Assembly: GCA_963823845.1 (NCBI GenBank)
Contig: CAWGND010000008.1
Span: 744,001-808,000 of the forward strand
From: Alloacidobacterium sp963823845
Lineage (GTDB): Bacteria > Acidobacteriota > Terriglobia > Terriglobales > Acidobacteriaceae
DNA: 64,000 nucleotides
Direction: 5' to 3'
Below, piece after piece: positions 56,675 through 64,000 of this stretch. Below the pieces are notes generated by a model. It had not been told where the DNA came from, ran no database searches, and saw nothing but the letters and a program-made list of their open reading frames with translations. The position numbers and the translations under genes are program-made. How positions within the stretch are numbered: the stretch's first letter is position 1; each line of letters begins with the position of its first letter.

Positions 56675-57165
56675 AGGTGCTCCGTCGCGTGCTCGTTGGC
56701 AAACTTCCCGTACAGCTCGACGATCGTCGTCCAGCCTCCTGGCGAATCAACGTGACCACGCATCACCGGGGAACCGTCGCCGTGGCGCTCAAGATTGCGA
56801 TGCTCCAGTTCTACCAGCGTTGAAGCTACCGACTGAGCGATGAACCTGACCTCCACTTCGCTCGCCTTGGCTGGATCAGGATCGTATCCCCAGTCCGGCT
56901 GCAGATGCCACGACAGCACGACCTTTGCTGGAGGATCCCATTCGAGCACGCGACCCCAATCGCACTCGGTGCCGTCGGTCGCGCGCTCATACCAGCGGCC
57001 GCCGATCCTGTTTTCGAGAATCGCCGTCTCATACGGCTGCTTGCCAATGTGGTGCGTTGAGGGCCACCACCCGCCAAAAAACTCCGTGAAGATTTTGAAA
57101 GCCCGCTCACGCGGCGCATTCACCACGACACTTTTTACAACAGGTGCCAGCGTCTCAGACTGCAT
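56671..57165 (-). CDS. SRPBCC/AHSA1-type protein
   Basis: 164 residues from ATG 57165 (MQSETLAPVVKSVVVNAPRE), chosen over the longer frame because it follows the regulator and matches the family N-terminus. START-like fold with AFKIFTEFFGGWWPSTHHIG, RIGGRWYERATDGTECDWGR, VLEWDPPAKVVLSWHLQPDW and a C-terminal LVELEHRNLERHGDG then DSPGGWTTIVELYGKFANEH. AHSA1-type proteins bind a small hydrophobic ligand. It overlaps arsR by 11 bases and the next gene by ATGA, so the three are one operon, a common arrangement for ArsR-controlled SRPBCC proteins. Confidence 0.85.
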   Translation of the reverse strand: MQSETLAPVVKSVVVNAPRERAFKIFTEFFGGWWPSTHHIGKQPYETAILENRIGGRWYERATDGTECDWGRVLEWDPPAKVVLSWHLQPDWGYDPDPAKASEVEVRFIAQSVASTLVELEHRNLERHGDGSPVMRGHVDSPGGWTTIVELYGKFANEHATEHL

Positions 57166-57478
57166 GCGGTTCCTCCCATCGCTCGGCAGCTTGTTTGAAT
57201 GCGGCCAGAGCGTCACTCCAAAGTTGATCGAGCTCCCGACGAAAGCGCGCCATCCCTTCCGGATCGATAGCGTAGATGCGGCGCGTGCCCACCTTCTGAT
57301 CACGCACCAAGCCGGCCTGTTTCAATATGCGCAGGTGCTGCGAGACCGCCGGACGGCTTACCGGAAAACGCTCCGCCAATTCGCCTACAGCCAGCGGCCG
57401 ATCTACCAGCGCGCTGAAGATCGCAAATCGCGTCGCATCCCCCAGCGCCTCACACCCAGATTGAAAGTAAGCATCCAC
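57155..57478 (-). CDS. ArsR-family transcriptional regulator
   Basis: 107 residues. Winged helix: CEALGDATRFAIFSALVDRP, LAVGELAERFPVSRPAVSQH then LRILKQAGLVRDQKVGTRRI, where ALGDATRFAIF and RPAVSQHLRILKQAGLV are the ArsR signatures. It lacks the CxC metal motif on helix 3, so it is not a metal sensor of the classical type. It likely controls its own operon through the palindrome 57482-57501 just upstream of its ATG. Confidence 0.88.
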   Translation of the reverse strand: MDAYFQSGCEALGDATRFAIFSALVDRPLAVGELAERFPVSRPAVSQHLRILKQAGLVRDQKVGTRRIYAIDPEGMARFRRELDQLWSDALAAFKQAAERWEEPHAV

Positions 57479-57481
57479 TTA

Positions 57482-57501
57482 CCGTAAGTAGATGCTTACG
57501 G
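57482..57501. promoter_or_regulatory. Palindromic operator upstream of the arsR gene
   Basis: CCGTAAG (57482-57488) and CTTACGG (57495-57501) form perfect 7-base arms with a 6-base spacer, only 3 bases from the ATG (minus strand), overlapping the ribosome site. Likely autoregulatory ArsR site. Confidence 0.6.
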
Positions 57502-57724
57502 ATTAATAAAAGTCAATAAAAAATTCTCAGAATAGGACCGCCGCTTTCTCTCGAACGAAGTTCAAAATGCCGTGAATTCATGGCCGAACAATTTGACACG
57601 GAAATTTGCCACGGCTACTCTCATGGCGTCGGCGATAGTGCCGGGTCCATCTTCAATATTTCTGCTGACAATAATCCAATGTCTCCCCGCAGACATCAAC
57701 GCCTTGTGCGGGGCGGAGGAATCA

Positions 57725-58207
57725 ATGAGCACAAAGGCAGATTTCAGCGCGGATGAATGGGATCTCTTGCGTAGTTCCCCAATGATGGCGGGCCTTCTTG
57801 TAGTGGTAGCGAGTCCAAGTGGACCGATTGGACTGGTCCAGGAGTCCACTGCCATGGGCAAAATGATCCTGGACGCGGCGACCTCAGCACAAACGCCGCT
57901 GTTAAGGGCCTTGGCCGAAGACATGAAGAGCACGATGACGATTCCGAAGGCACCCGCGGGAGCAACGTCCGCTGCCGTTCAGGACGCGGCTACTGAGATT
58001 CTGCGCAGAACCTCAAACCTCCTGGATGAGAAGGCGGCGCCGGAGGAGGCCACGGAAGTGAAGCAGTGGCTGGCAAAGGTGGCAGAGGCTACCGCCGAAG
58101 CGGCCAAGGAGGGCGGTTTCCTCGGGTTCGGAGGAACTCTCGTGTCCGACGAAGAGAAGGCGGCCGCGGCCAAAGTGGGCTCGACTTTGGGCATCGCAGC
58201 TGCCTGA
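57725..58207 (+). CDS. Conserved hypothetical protein (cytoplasmic, ~160 aa)
   Basis: 160 residues from ATG 57725, which follows a GGCGGAGGA ribosome site; the open frame from 57572 adds unlikely N-terminal residues. The start (STKADFSADEWDLLRSSPMM then AGLLVVVASPSGPIGLVQES) and the C-terminal LAKVAEATAEAAKEGGFLGF then GGTLVSDEEKAAAAKVG are Ala/Glu-rich helical stretches. No signal or membrane segment. It resembles small conserved proteins of soil bacteria with no assigned function. Confidence 0.6.
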   Translation: MSTKADFSADEWDLLRSSPMMAGLLVVVASPSGPIGLVQESTAMGKMILDAATSAQTPLLRALAEDMKSTMTIPKAPAGATSAAVQDAATEILRRTSNLLDEKAAPEEATEVKQWLAKVAEATAEAAKEGGFLGFGGTLVSDEEKAAAAKVGSTLGIAAA

Positions 58208-58370
58208 AGCCGTATCGCCACGGATTTGAAGCCAAACCGGACCTGCTCGCGAACGATAAGCCGCCGTATTGCAAGTGATGGAGTGTGTCTGAGCTGCCAC
58301 GCGGAAATCCTGCTGCATTCGCCACACGTCGGCAGTAGAAATCCGCCTCCAGTCAGATAATCTATCCTTT

Positions 58371-59267
58371 ATGCCAGAAACCATCGGATTCGTAGGACTG
58401 GGAATCATGGGCTCCGGGATGGTGAAGAACCTGACCGCCAAGGGTCACACCGTCCGCGTATGGAACCGTACCGAAAACAAAGCAGAAGAACTTGCGAAGT
58501 CCCTGAAGATCGAGCACGCGAGGACGCTCAAAGACCTCGCGGCATCTTCCTCGATTCTGATGCTTTGCGTGACCAACACGAGCGACGTTGAGCACGTCTT
58601 AAACGAAGCCGCCTCCGGCCTGAAAAAGGGAAGCCTGGTCATCGACTGCAGCACCATCAGCCCCAAAGCAACAGAAGAGTTCGCGGCAAAGCTTCGCCAG
58701 CAGGGCATCGGCTTCGTCGACGCCCCGGTCTCTGGCGGCAGCGAAGGCGCGCAGCATGGCACGCTCGCTGTCATGGCTGGAGGAACCGAAGACGATTTCA
58801 ACCGCGCCCGTCCCATCCTCGAAGGCATCGGCACGCGCATCACCCATATGGGTCCGGCGGGCAAGGGGCAGGTCACAAAGCTGCTGAATCAGATCCTCGT
58901 TGTCGTCAATATGCTCGCCGTCAGCGAAGCCCTGCTCTTCGGCCACGCCGCGCAGCTCGATTTGAAAAAAGCTGTCACTGCCGTCGAGTCAGGAGCAGCC
59001 GGCAGCTGGATGCTTTCGAAACGCGCCCCGCAGGTTCTCGATAACTACTGGCAGCCGGGCTTCATGATCGACCTGCAGCAAAAGGATATCGACCTGGTCC
59101 TCGAGTACGCCGGCGAACTCGGCGTTCCGCTGCTTGCCACCGGCATGATCCGCCAGCTCTATGCGCGGCTGCAGAAAGAAGGCAAAGGCCGCCTCGGCAA
59201 CCATGCTCTGATTCAGGCATTGGAGCCGCTGCTGCCTGCGACCGTTCCGAACGATAAGAAGGAATAA
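58371..59267 (+). CDS. 2-hydroxy-3-oxopropionate reductase / 3-hydroxyisobutyrate dehydrogenase family enzyme
   Basis: 298 residues. N-terminal Rossmann site GFVGLGIMGSGMVKNLTAKG, substrate motif FVDAPVSGGSEGAQHGTLAV, catalytic region GKGQVTKLLNQILVVVNMLA with the conserved Lys, and C-terminal helices. Family members reduce tartronate semialdehyde or oxidise 3-hydroxyisobutyrate with NAD(P). No glyoxylate or valine genes are nearby, so the substrate cannot be decided. Single gene, convergent with the multicopper oxidase. Confidence 0.87.
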   Translation: MPETIGFVGLGIMGSGMVKNLTAKGHTVRVWNRTENKAEELAKSLKIEHARTLKDLAASSSILMLCVTNTSDVEHVLNEAASGLKKGSLVIDCSTISPKATEEFAAKLRQQGIGFVDAPVSGGSEGAQHGTLAVMAGGTEDDFNRARPILEGIGTRITHMGPAGKGQVTKLLNQILVVVNMLAVSEALLFGHAAQLDLKKAVTAVESGAAGSWMLSKRAPQVLDNYWQPGFMIDLQQKDIDLVLEYAGELGVPLLATGMIRQLYARLQKEGKGRLGNHALIQALEPLLPATVPNDKKE

Positions 59268-59291
59268 CCAGCAAGCGCGCTCCGACGATGG

Positions 59292-60791
59292 CTAGACATA
59301 ATCAAACAGGGACATGAAGCCGAAATCCATGTGCAGCTGCTGATGGCAGTGAAAAAGCGTCGCCCCGGGATTGTTAGCCACAAAGTCGATCTCGACCTCT
59401 TGGTATCCCCCGACCATGATCACGTCTTTCATTAACCCGCTCATCGCCTGCCCGGCAAAGCGTGTCACTTCGAATGTGTGCCGGTGCAGGTGGATGGGGT
59501 GAATATCATCGCTCGCATTGCGCATGCGGAGCCGGTAGCGCTTACCCTCGTGCAGGTGATGCGAGGCGGCCGCCATCATCTGTTTTGCCGGGTACCCGAC
59601 GCCGTTGATCGTCCAGAGATTGAAGCCTTCGAAAGCGGCGTTCGTCTTCTCGAAAAGCATTTCGAAGGTCTCGTCGGGTGCAGCCGCGCTTGCACCGGCG
59701 GTTCCAAAATGCGCATAGTTCCAGCGGAAGGGCGGCGGCGCAACCCATAGCGGCTTCCCGGTTGCGCCTCTATATTCGACGACAATACCCATCCCGTGAT
59801 GACGGTCGTCATTCGAGAGATCGCCCATGATCCACACGCCCGGATGATTCATCTCGACGACAGCCGAGATGCGTTCCGCAGTGCCGAGCCACAGACCCGG
59901 CACCCGCACCGGCTTCGGCAGCGGGTTGCCATCCATCGCAACGACGGTGAAACTGTGCCCCGGCAACGCGAGGCTGCGAATCTCGCCAGCGCTGCCATTC
60001 AGCACATGGAAGAGCACGCGCTCGCCCTGTTTCACGCGGACCGGCTCTCCATGCCCCAGCATTTTTCCGTTGATGGTGAACGAATCGTAGCCAATTTCAA
60101 AGCCATGCGGCGAGCCTTGAGCCAGCGAGATATTCATCGCCTCCTCGCCTTTGTCTTTCAGGCCCTTTACCGTGGTCGCCGGCGAGAGAAAATCCATCGC
60201 CATGTCGCCGCCGCGGCTGAGCGTCGGCTGAAATTCTTTCATGGTGAGAAAGACCTCACGATCGTACGCGCCCGAATTCTCCTTCGGCTCGATATAGACA
60301 GGTCCGACGAGACCGCTGTACTGTCCGGCGCTCAAGTCAGCGCCTGCACGGACATGCGTGTGATAAAAGCGCAACCCTGAGGGCCGCGGCGTAAATACGA
60401 TACGGCTGCTGCCATGCGCCGGAATAAAGGGAGTTCCTTCTTCTGCGGCTCCATCCACATCTGCAGGAACCATCTGGCCATGCCAGTGAAGCTGTTCGGG
60501 CCTGTCCGTATCGTTGTGGACATCGACCACCACCTGCTGGCCTTCCTTGAGGCGCAGCAGCGGCCCGGGAAATTGCCCGTTATAAGTCGTAACCGACAAA
60601 ATCCGATCCGGCGCAATCTCGAGCGGCGTAGTTGCAATGGTCAGGGTGTAATCGGCCCTTGCATCAGAAAGTGATCCCAACGGCTGCATCGAGGACTGGC
60701 CAAGCAGGGAAGATGGTGTCAGCAGGGCGTCACCTGCAAGAGCGCCAGCAGCAGCGAGAAAGGCTCTGCGCGAAAGTCGAGAACGATCCAT
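59292..60791 (-). CDS. Multicopper oxidase with Tat signal
   Basis: 499 residues. Leader SRRAFLAAAGALAGDALLTP contains the twin-arginine pattern S-R-R-A-F-L. The copper ligands are in LHWHGQMVPADVDG, FYHTHVRAGADLSAG, HPIHLHRHTFEVTRF and ATLFHCHQQLHMDFGFM: both HxH pairs, the HCHxxxH and the axial Met position, which is G-F-M here with Phe before Met. Tat export fits a cofactor-containing enzyme. Candidates are a laccase or a cuprous oxidase; a CotA-like Met-rich region is absent. Oxidises phenols or Cu(I) outside the inner membrane. Divergent from the MDR pair. Confidence 0.87.
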   Translation of the reverse strand: MDRSRLSRRAFLAAAGALAGDALLTPSSLLGQSSMQPLGSLSDARADYTLTIATTPLEIAPDRILSVTTYNGQFPGPLLRLKEGQQVVVDVHNDTDRPEQLHWHGQMVPADVDGAAEEGTPFIPAHGSSRIVFTPRPSGLRFYHTHVRAGADLSAGQYSGLVGPVYIEPKENSGAYDREVFLTMKEFQPTLSRGGDMAMDFLSPATTVKGLKDKGEEAMNISLAQGSPHGFEIGYDSFTINGKMLGHGEPVRVKQGERVLFHVLNGSAGEIRSLALPGHSFTVVAMDGNPLPKPVRVPGLWLGTAERISAVVEMNHPGVWIMGDLSNDDRHHGMGIVVEYRGATGKPLWVAPPPFRWNYAHFGTAGASAAAPDETFEMLFEKTNAAFEGFNLWTINGVGYPAKQMMAAASHHLHEGKRYRLRMRNASDDIHPIHLHRHTFEVTRFAGQAMSGLMKDVIMVGGYQEVEIDFVANNPGATLFHCHQQLHMDFGFMSLFDYV

Positions 60792-60928
60792 ACGCCTCCG
60801 ACTCAGGCGATTTCGTGAATCGCCGGCCTCCTGAGCATATCGAATTTCGTGGAACGGGTGGCGGCGTTTCTCCGACCAGTATCAGACGTGAAATGATGGA
60901 CCCTTCTCCGAAGCGACACAGAAAAATC

Positions 60929-61897
60929 ATGAAAGCCATTGTCTATCGCAACTATGGTTCGCCCGACGTTCTTCGATTTGAGGAAATAGAAAAGCCCATC
61001 GCCGGGGACAATGAAGTCCTGATCAAAGTCCGCGCGGCTTCCGTCAATCCACTTGACTGGCACTTCATGCGAGGCATGCCGTATCTCGTTCGCCTGATAG
61101 CCGGGGTGAGCAAACCGAGGGTCACTGGGCTCGGCGTGGATGTGGCCGGCCAGGTAGAAGCGGTTGGCGGGAGCGTAACGCAGTTCAAGCCAGGCGACGA
61201 GGTCTTCGGTTCGTGCCGTGGTGCCTTTGCCGAGTACGTGTGTACCTCCGAGTCAAAGCTGGTCCTGAAGCCAGATAATGTGGCGTTTGAAGAAGCAGCT
61301 TCTGTACCCGTGGCAGCATTCACCGCATTGCAGGGTCTTCGCGACAAGGGACACATCCGGCCCGGGCAGAAGGTCTTGATCAACGGCGCGGCGGGAGGCG
61401 TGGGTACGTTCGCTGTGCAGATCGCCAGGTCGTTCGGCGCAGATGTGACCGCGGTTTGCAGCACCAGGAATGTGGACATGGTCCGGTCCATCGGCGCCGA
61501 TCAGGTGATTGATTACAGTCGAGAGGACTTCACCAAAAGCGGCCAGCGTTACGACCTGCTTTTCGACCTCGTTGGGAATCATTCGTTGTCAGGATGCAGA
61601 CGCGTCTTGAATCCCACAGGGATACTGATCATGGCCGGAGGATCCGCCGACCGGTGGATGATCGGTACTCTGGCTCGTTCGATCCAGGCGCTTTTGCTGT
61701 CATGGTTTGGGAGCCAGAAGCTGGTTGGTATTCTGGCGAAAGCGAGCAAGGAGGATCTGGTCATCATGCGCGATCTCATGGCGGCTGGAAAGGTAGCGCC
61801 GGTCATCGACAGATGCTACAGGTTGAGTGAGGTGCCTGAGGCAATCCGGTATCTGGAAGAAGGGCACGCTCGCGGAAAGGTAGTCATAATCTTATGA
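60929..61897 (+). CDS. MDR-type NAD(P)H quinone oxidoreductase / alcohol dehydrogenase (copy 1)
   Basis: 322 residues from ATG 60929. GroES-like N-terminal domain (MKAIVYRNYGSPDVLRFEEI, VEAVGGSVTQFKPGDEVFGS) and a Rossmann domain with GAAGGVGTFAVQIARSFGAD and the tail VIDRCYRLSEVPEAIRYLEE. No cysteine or histidine zinc ligands, so this is a zinc-free quinone-oxidoreductase-type MDR. The next gene encodes a close relative, so this is a tandem duplication. The longest frame extends far upstream (to 60632) and overlaps the oxidase gene; it is not preferred. Confidence 0.88.
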   Translation: MKAIVYRNYGSPDVLRFEEIEKPIAGDNEVLIKVRAASVNPLDWHFMRGMPYLVRLIAGVSKPRVTGLGVDVAGQVEAVGGSVTQFKPGDEVFGSCRGAFAEYVCTSESKLVLKPDNVAFEEAASVPVAAFTALQGLRDKGHIRPGQKVLINGAAGGVGTFAVQIARSFGADVTAVCSTRNVDMVRSIGADQVIDYSREDFTKSGQRYDLLFDLVGNHSLSGCRRVLNPTGILIMAGGSADRWMIGTLARSIQALLLSWFGSQKLVGILAKASKEDLVIMRDLMAAGKVAPVIDRCYRLSEVPEAIRYLEEGHARGKVVIIL

Positions 61898-61940
61898 CAG
61901 ACGGATCGACCGGCCTTGGCTTTCAACCTGAAAGAAACTC

Positions 61941-62969
61941 ATGAAAGCCATCGTTTATTACAACTACGGTTCGCCCGACGTTCTTCAATTGGAAGAAATA
62001 GAAAAACCGATCGCCAGGGACAACGAGGTCCTGATCAAAGTCCGCGCGGCTTCCGTCAATCCACTTGACCGTGGCGAACTGAAAGGCGCGCCGTACATCT
62101 TTCGCATCATCTTCGGCCTGCGCAAACCAGAGGCTACTCGGCCAGGCCGACCAGGCGTTGACGTGGCTGGCCAGGTTGAAGCGATTGGCAGGAACGTGAC
62201 GCAGTTCAAGCCAGGCGACGAGGTCTTCGGGATGTGTATCAGCAACCCGCTGGCTTCGGGTGTCAAAGTTTGGGTCCATCACCAGGGAGCCTTTGCCGAG
62301 TATGCGTGTGTTCCCGAGCTGGCATTAGTCCTGAAGCCGAATAGCGTGACGTTTGAGCAGGCGGCTTCTGCGCCTGTAGCCGCAATCACCGCCTTGCAGG
62401 GTCTGCGCGACAAGGGACACATTCAGCCCGGGCAGAAGGTTTTGATTCACGGTGCAGGCGGAGGCGTGGGCACGTTCGCTGTGCAGATCGCCAAGTCTTT
62501 CGGCGCAAATGTGACGGGTGTAACCAGCAGTTGGAATGTGGACATGGTCCGATCGATCGGCGCAGATCGGGTGATCGATTACACCCAGGAGGATTTCACC
62601 GAAAGCGGACAACGTTACGACCTGATTTTCGATTGCTTTGCCAACCATCCGTTGTCAGCGTGCAGGCGCGTCTTGAATCCCAGGGGAATATACGTCGGAG
62701 TTGGACCACCAGCAACCGGGGGCCGGATCGGTATTCTGACTAGTCTGATTCAAATGCTTGTGTTTTCGCGGCTGACGAGCCAGAAGCTGGTCACGTTCCT
62801 GGCAAGACCGAACAAGGAAGACCTGACCATCATGGGCGAGGTCTTGGCAACTGGGAAAGTAACACCAGTCATCGACAGATGCTATCGGTTGAGTCAGGTA
62901 CCGGAGGCAATCCGGTATTTCGAAGAAGGGCACGCTCGCGGAAAAGTTGTCATCACTTTTATGACTTGA
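61941..62969 (+). CDS. MDR-type NAD(P)H quinone oxidoreductase / alcohol dehydrogenase (copy 2)
   Basis: 342 residues. Same fold as the preceding gene, with long stretches of identical residues (EIEKPIARDNEVLIKVRAAS, GHIQPGQKVLIHGAGGGVGT, TQFKPGDEVFG), but with extra residues after the N-terminal strand (IISNPLASGVKVW-type loop) that make it 20 residues longer. It starts 44 bases after copy 1. The copies differ in the substrate loop and near IGADRVIDYTQEDFTESGQR, so they may have different specificity. Cytoplasmic reductase. Confidence 0.88.
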   Translation: MKAIVYYNYGSPDVLQLEEIEKPIARDNEVLIKVRAASVNPLDRGELKGAPYIFRIIFGLRKPEATRPGRPGVDVAGQVEAIGRNVTQFKPGDEVFGMCISNPLASGVKVWVHHQGAFAEYACVPELALVLKPNSVTFEQAASAPVAAITALQGLRDKGHIQPGQKVLIHGAGGGVGTFAVQIAKSFGANVTGVTSSWNVDMVRSIGADRVIDYTQEDFTESGQRYDLIFDCFANHPLSACRRVLNPRGIYVGVGPPATGGRIGILTSLIQMLVFSRLTSQKLVTFLARPNKEDLTIMGEVLATGKVTPVIDRCYRLSQVPEAIRYFEEGHARGKVVITFMT

Positions 62970-62998
62970 TGCCTCACCAATACGATCGATAGCTGGCC

Positions 62999-64000
62999 TC
63001 AGTGCGAAGCCGGAGGGTTCCCCCTCCTGAACGCCAGCATCCAGTCATTGAAGTGAAGCGAGCTCAGCTCCGGAGGAGGCGGTGATTCCGCGGGAGACTC
63101 GAGCGGGATTGGGTCAATGAATTCGATGCCGCGCTCCCGCAGCGCGCAGCGCCATTCCTTCTCCACCCATTTCGATTTCCGCGCATGTGACGACCAGAAG
63201 AGATAAAAAATGTCGCTCGCCGGAATCACGCGCCACAACTCCAGCTCCCAGTTCTGCCCCGACCGCAGCGACACCACATCGAGAAAAATCTCCATTTCCG
63301 GCGCAACTTTGCAAATCCCTTGAATCCGCCCCAACACCGCGTCGCGATCCTCTGAGGCATAGGAAGCAAAGGCATTTCTGTACCGCATGTTCTGGGCCTC
63401 CGCCATCCCCGCCGCGTTGCCTGACACTGATACCACGAACGAAATCCTCACCACTTGCACGCCGTTGGCATACACCCATGCCGATCCTGAAAACCTGACC
63501 CATCGGCTCGACTCAGGAAGAGTCACGACAAACGACACGGAGGTGGACTCGCCCTCCCACACCATCCTGTCCTCGGGATCTCCGATCACCGCGCCGGGAA
63601 TCTCCAGCCGTACACTCAACAGCGTGCCGCTCGAAATTCTGACCGGACCCTTGGTTCGCGCAAGCACATCCCGAACGTTCAATTCTTCGCGCACCCGTGC
63701 CAGTATCCGCGCACGCTCCTGCGATTCATGCGCCCAGACAAAAAGTTCAAACGGAATTCCCGGAGCCACGGCTGCCGGCGCAGCCAGCGTAAAATCCACC
63801 TTCTGCGAATTCGGAGACGGCGCTGGCGCACTTGGAGGCGGTAAAGCGCTGGCGGAAGGCCAATCGCTCGGATCGTTGGCGTGCAGCTCTTCATCATCTT
63901 TCTCATAAAGACTCTCCGCCTGAACGTCCGCCCGAAACGCACGCTTCTCGTCCTGAAGGCGCAGCAGTATCTCCTCTACACGCTCCCTGGAAAGCCAGTT
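62999..64000 (-). CDS. TIR-domain protein, N-terminus beyond the right edge
   Basis: The minus-strand frame has no stop between 63002 and the right edge, so the gene is incomplete at its 5' end; the GTG at 63799 is only an internal candidate, since conserved-looking sequence (RVEEILLRLQDEKRAFRADV) precedes it, with a Pro/Ser-rich linker between. The middle has a beta-sandwich-like domain (VRISSGTLLSVRLEIPGAVI then MVWEGESTSVSFVVTLPESS and VYANGVQVVRISFVVSVSGN). The C-terminal ~100 residues are a TIR domain: FASYASEDRDAVLGRIQGIC, FLDVVSLRSGQNWELELWRV, IFYLFWSSHARKSKWVEKEW, ending PPPPELSSLHFNDWMLAFRR. The W-E-x-E-L pattern includes the glutamate position of TIR NADases. Such proteins often act in anti-phage or stress signalling; no partner is visible in the window. 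Confidence 0.8.
   Translation of the reverse strand, partial: NWLSRERVEEILLRLQDEKRAFRADVQAESLYEKDDEELHANDPSDWPSASALPPPSAPAPSPNSQKVDFTLAAPAAVAPGIPFELFVWAHESQERARILARVREELNVRDVLARTKGPVRISSGTLLSVRLEIPGAVIGDPEDRMVWEGESTSVSFVVTLPESSRWVRFSGSAWVYANGVQVVRISFVVSVSGNAAGMAEAQNMRYRNAFASYASEDRDAVLGRIQGICKVAPEMEIFLDVVSLRSGQNWELELWRVIPASDIFYLFWSSHARKSKWVEKEWRCALRERGIEFIDPIPLESPAESPPPPELSSLHFNDWMLAFRRGNPPASH

Overview
The window reads as a chromosomal segment of an Acidobacteriota bacterium, most likely class Terriglobia (Edaphobacter/Granulicella/Terriglobus-like). This rests on gene content recalled from those genomes, not on a database search. The pointers are an MacB/FtsX permease of the acidobacterial duplicated orphan type (ADOP), a PadR regulator fused by overlap to an ADOP remnant, a TonB-dependent receptor with an N-terminal carboxypeptidase-like domain, an hpnI hopanoid glycosyltransferase, many secreted beta-propellers, and moderately high GC. 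LptD and TonB/ExbB/ExbD show a diderm envelope. No rRNA, tRNA, CRISPR array, intact insertion sequence or complete prophage was seen.

Layout. 1-9.6 kb: the 3' end of a WD40/TolB-like propeller, a Ser/Thr kinase N-terminal relic, a SulP transporter, a propeller protein, an MFS exporter, a PhyH-like dioxygenase, a DUF6429-like relic and an ADOP permease. 9.6-10.8 kb: three damaged genes in a row (padR with an internal deletion, an ADOP permease cut after its N-terminus, a frameshifted doxX) behind a well-preserved palindromic operator. 11-17 kb: hpnI, two tandem MacB-type permeases without an ATPase, and the yceD-rpmF-plsX operon. 17-31 kb: thiE, sthA, a ROK-family protein, a polytopic membrane protein, an RDD protein, then lptD, a DsbA-like lipoprotein, a SurA-like lipoprotein, a SnoaL-like protein and a Gfo/Idh/MocA oxidoreductase. 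31-37 kb: a frameshifted TonB-dependent receptor, a small Cys/His membrane protein, a biotin carboxylase/carrier pair and a TPR lipoprotein. 37.5-43.7 kb: tonB-exbB-exbD-exbD and yajC-secD-secF (secF carries a frameshift). 44-45.7 kb: a decayed patch with a contractile-tail tube (gp19-like) pseudogene and a GAF/histidine-kinase pseudogene. 46-64 kb: a lipoprotein, a pfam10136 'site-specific recombinase' membrane protein, a propeller sensor kinase with a receiver-only regulator, a BNR propeller, an ankyrin protein, an ArsR-SRPBCC-membrane operon, a small conserved protein, a hydroxyisobutyrate-dehydrogenase-type enzyme, a multicopper oxidase, two tandemly duplicated MDR oxidoreductases, and a TIR-domain protein running off the right edge.

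Much of the segment serves the envelope: LPS transport (lptD), periplasmic folding (SurA-like, DsbA-like), Sec export (secDF-yajC), TonB energy supply and TonB receptor, phospholipid precursor synthesis (plsX) and hopanoid lipid modification (hpnI). The accessory parts are marked by an unusual number of broken genes. Some are true decay (gp19-like, GAF kinase, padR/ADOP). Single-base shifts in secF, the TonB receptor and doxX may instead be base-call errors. The least expected non-coding feature is a repeat with a 42-bp period, present as a pair at two loci 32 kb apart. The most interesting protein for follow-up is the edge-truncated TIR protein.
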